From NCBI RefSeq assembly GCF_013375035.1, contig NZ_CP056032.1, positions 3,266,001 to 3,330,000 on the forward strand: a stretch of 64,000 nt of DNA, in the 5' to 3' direction. The first letter of the stretch is position 1. Each line of letters starts with the position of its first letter. The translations under genes were made by a program, and so were the position numbers. The notes beneath the pieces were generated by a model. That model was not told the DNA's origin, searched no databases, and was given only the letters and a program-made list of their open reading frames with translations. Shown one piece after another: positions 63,680-64,000 of this stretch. This stretch comes from Spirosoma sp. KUDC1026 (lineage in GTDB: Bacteria; Bacteroidota; Bacteroidia; Cytophagales; Spirosomataceae).

Positions 63680-64000
63680 TCCCAGACAACGCAGACTGGC
63701 TTATCGCGTCCGATTTATCGGGCGAGGAAAGTCCGGGCAGCACAGAGCACCTTACTTCCTAACGGGAAGGCGGACGGCTGGGAACGGCCGTTCGACAGAC
63801 AGGGCAACAGAAAACATACCGCCATTTTTTTAATGGCGAATGAGCGAATGAGTGAATGAGTGAATAGCCATCCGGCGTAATAAAAGTATTCCGTCATTTC
63901 TATCATTCCGAATAAGGCGTAGTCATTCGGAACGATAAAAAAACTTGAACTACAGTGTATTAAATAAGCTTGCGCCAGCTATTCACTCATTCGCTCATTC
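63680..64000 (+). ncRNA. rnpB: RNase P RNA (rnpB), 5' part, interrupted by repeats in P12
   Basis: The hallmark GAGGAAAGTCCGGGC is at 63724-63738, and AACAGAAAACATACCGCC at 63806-63823, which is the conserved sequence just before helix P12. The order and spacing match the 5' half of a bacterial A-type RNase P RNA, as in Bacteroides. In place of a short P12 stem, the sequence continues with a hairpin (63820-63838) and an octamer-repeat element reaching the end of the window. The downstream core (AGGTAAGGGTGAAAGGGTG region) lies outside the window. The RNA removes 5' leaders from pre-tRNA with RnpA. Whether the gene is functional cannot be told without the rest. Confidence 0.88.
63838..64000. 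repeat. Octamer-repeat inverted element A3 in rnpB P12
   Basis: Left arm 63838-63868: three GAATGAGY octamers ending in GAATAGC. Right arm 63978-64000: the exact reverse complement of 23 bases of the left arm. About 110 bp of unique, AT-rich sequence separate them. Immediately before the left arm CGCCATT-TTTT-AATGGCG forms its own hairpin. The arms would extend P12 by at least 23 bp. The window stops at the right arm's end, so the element may continue. Confidence 0.85.

Noticed and set aside
63674-63906. Small protein frames on both strands over the rnpB region
   Set aside because: The RNA landmarks explain the sequence; the frames are short and cross the repeat arms.

Overview
The window comes from a Bacteroidota chromosome, most likely a Spirosoma-like member of the Cytophagales (inferred). 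The evidence is SusC/SusD outer-membrane pairs, FecI/FecR sigma/anti-sigma genes, a type IX secretion sorting domain, promoters of the TTG-n19-TAnnTTTG type, and a Bacteroidota-like RNase P RNA. No tRNA, rRNA, CRISPR array, intact insertion sequence or prophage was seen.

Layout. 1-1733: the end of a DUF5677-type gene, about 400 bp of gene debris, and a lipoprotein that may have an aerolysin (ETX/MTX2)-like fold. 2016-12515: one uptake locus, with ECF sigma factor, FecR anti-sigma, a SusC receptor carrying an STN signalling domain, SusD, a DUF3823 lipoprotein and a large glutaminase-like enzyme. 12590-16909: two esterases, a GH16 beta-glucanase and a DyP peroxidase. 16993-21414: a LuxC-type acyl-CoA reductase divergent from a 2[4Fe-4S] ferredoxin, then a beta-barrel porin and the Amt ammonium transporter. 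21642-22982: mtaB (tRNA modification).

23110-53062 is a 30-kb surface-polysaccharide locus, almost entirely on the minus strand. It holds a WecA-like initiating transferase, many glycosyltransferases (GT2, GT4, GT9, GT8-like, DUF5672), WcaF-like and NeuD-like acetyltransferases, an OafA-type acyltransferase, a polymerase/ligase-like membrane protein, WbqC, a DegT aminotransferase, the Wzm/Wzt ABC exporter, a Wzz-type protein and a six-SLBB outer-membrane export protein. One secreted SGNH esterase is inserted in the opposite orientation. 53310-63661: parE, a Tat-exported Gfo/Idh/MocA oxidoreductase, a GT2, a Pif1-like helicase with HRDC and HTH domains, a small EamA protein, a DUF2027-Smr protein and a DUF4403 lipoprotein.

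The most unusual content is repetitive. Two families of short tandem repeats, an octamer (GAATGAGY) and a purine nonamer (GGAGGAAAG), lie directly against stop codons, often as inverted arms that can fold into long hairpins. One octamer copy lies inside the RNase P RNA gene at the right edge, at the place of helix P12. This resembles the STRR repeats described in P12 of heterocyst-forming cyanobacteria. Short repeats also lie in frame inside several proteins: a 15-bp tandem array in an esterase, a 42-bp palindrome in one GT4 and a 15-bp duplication in another.
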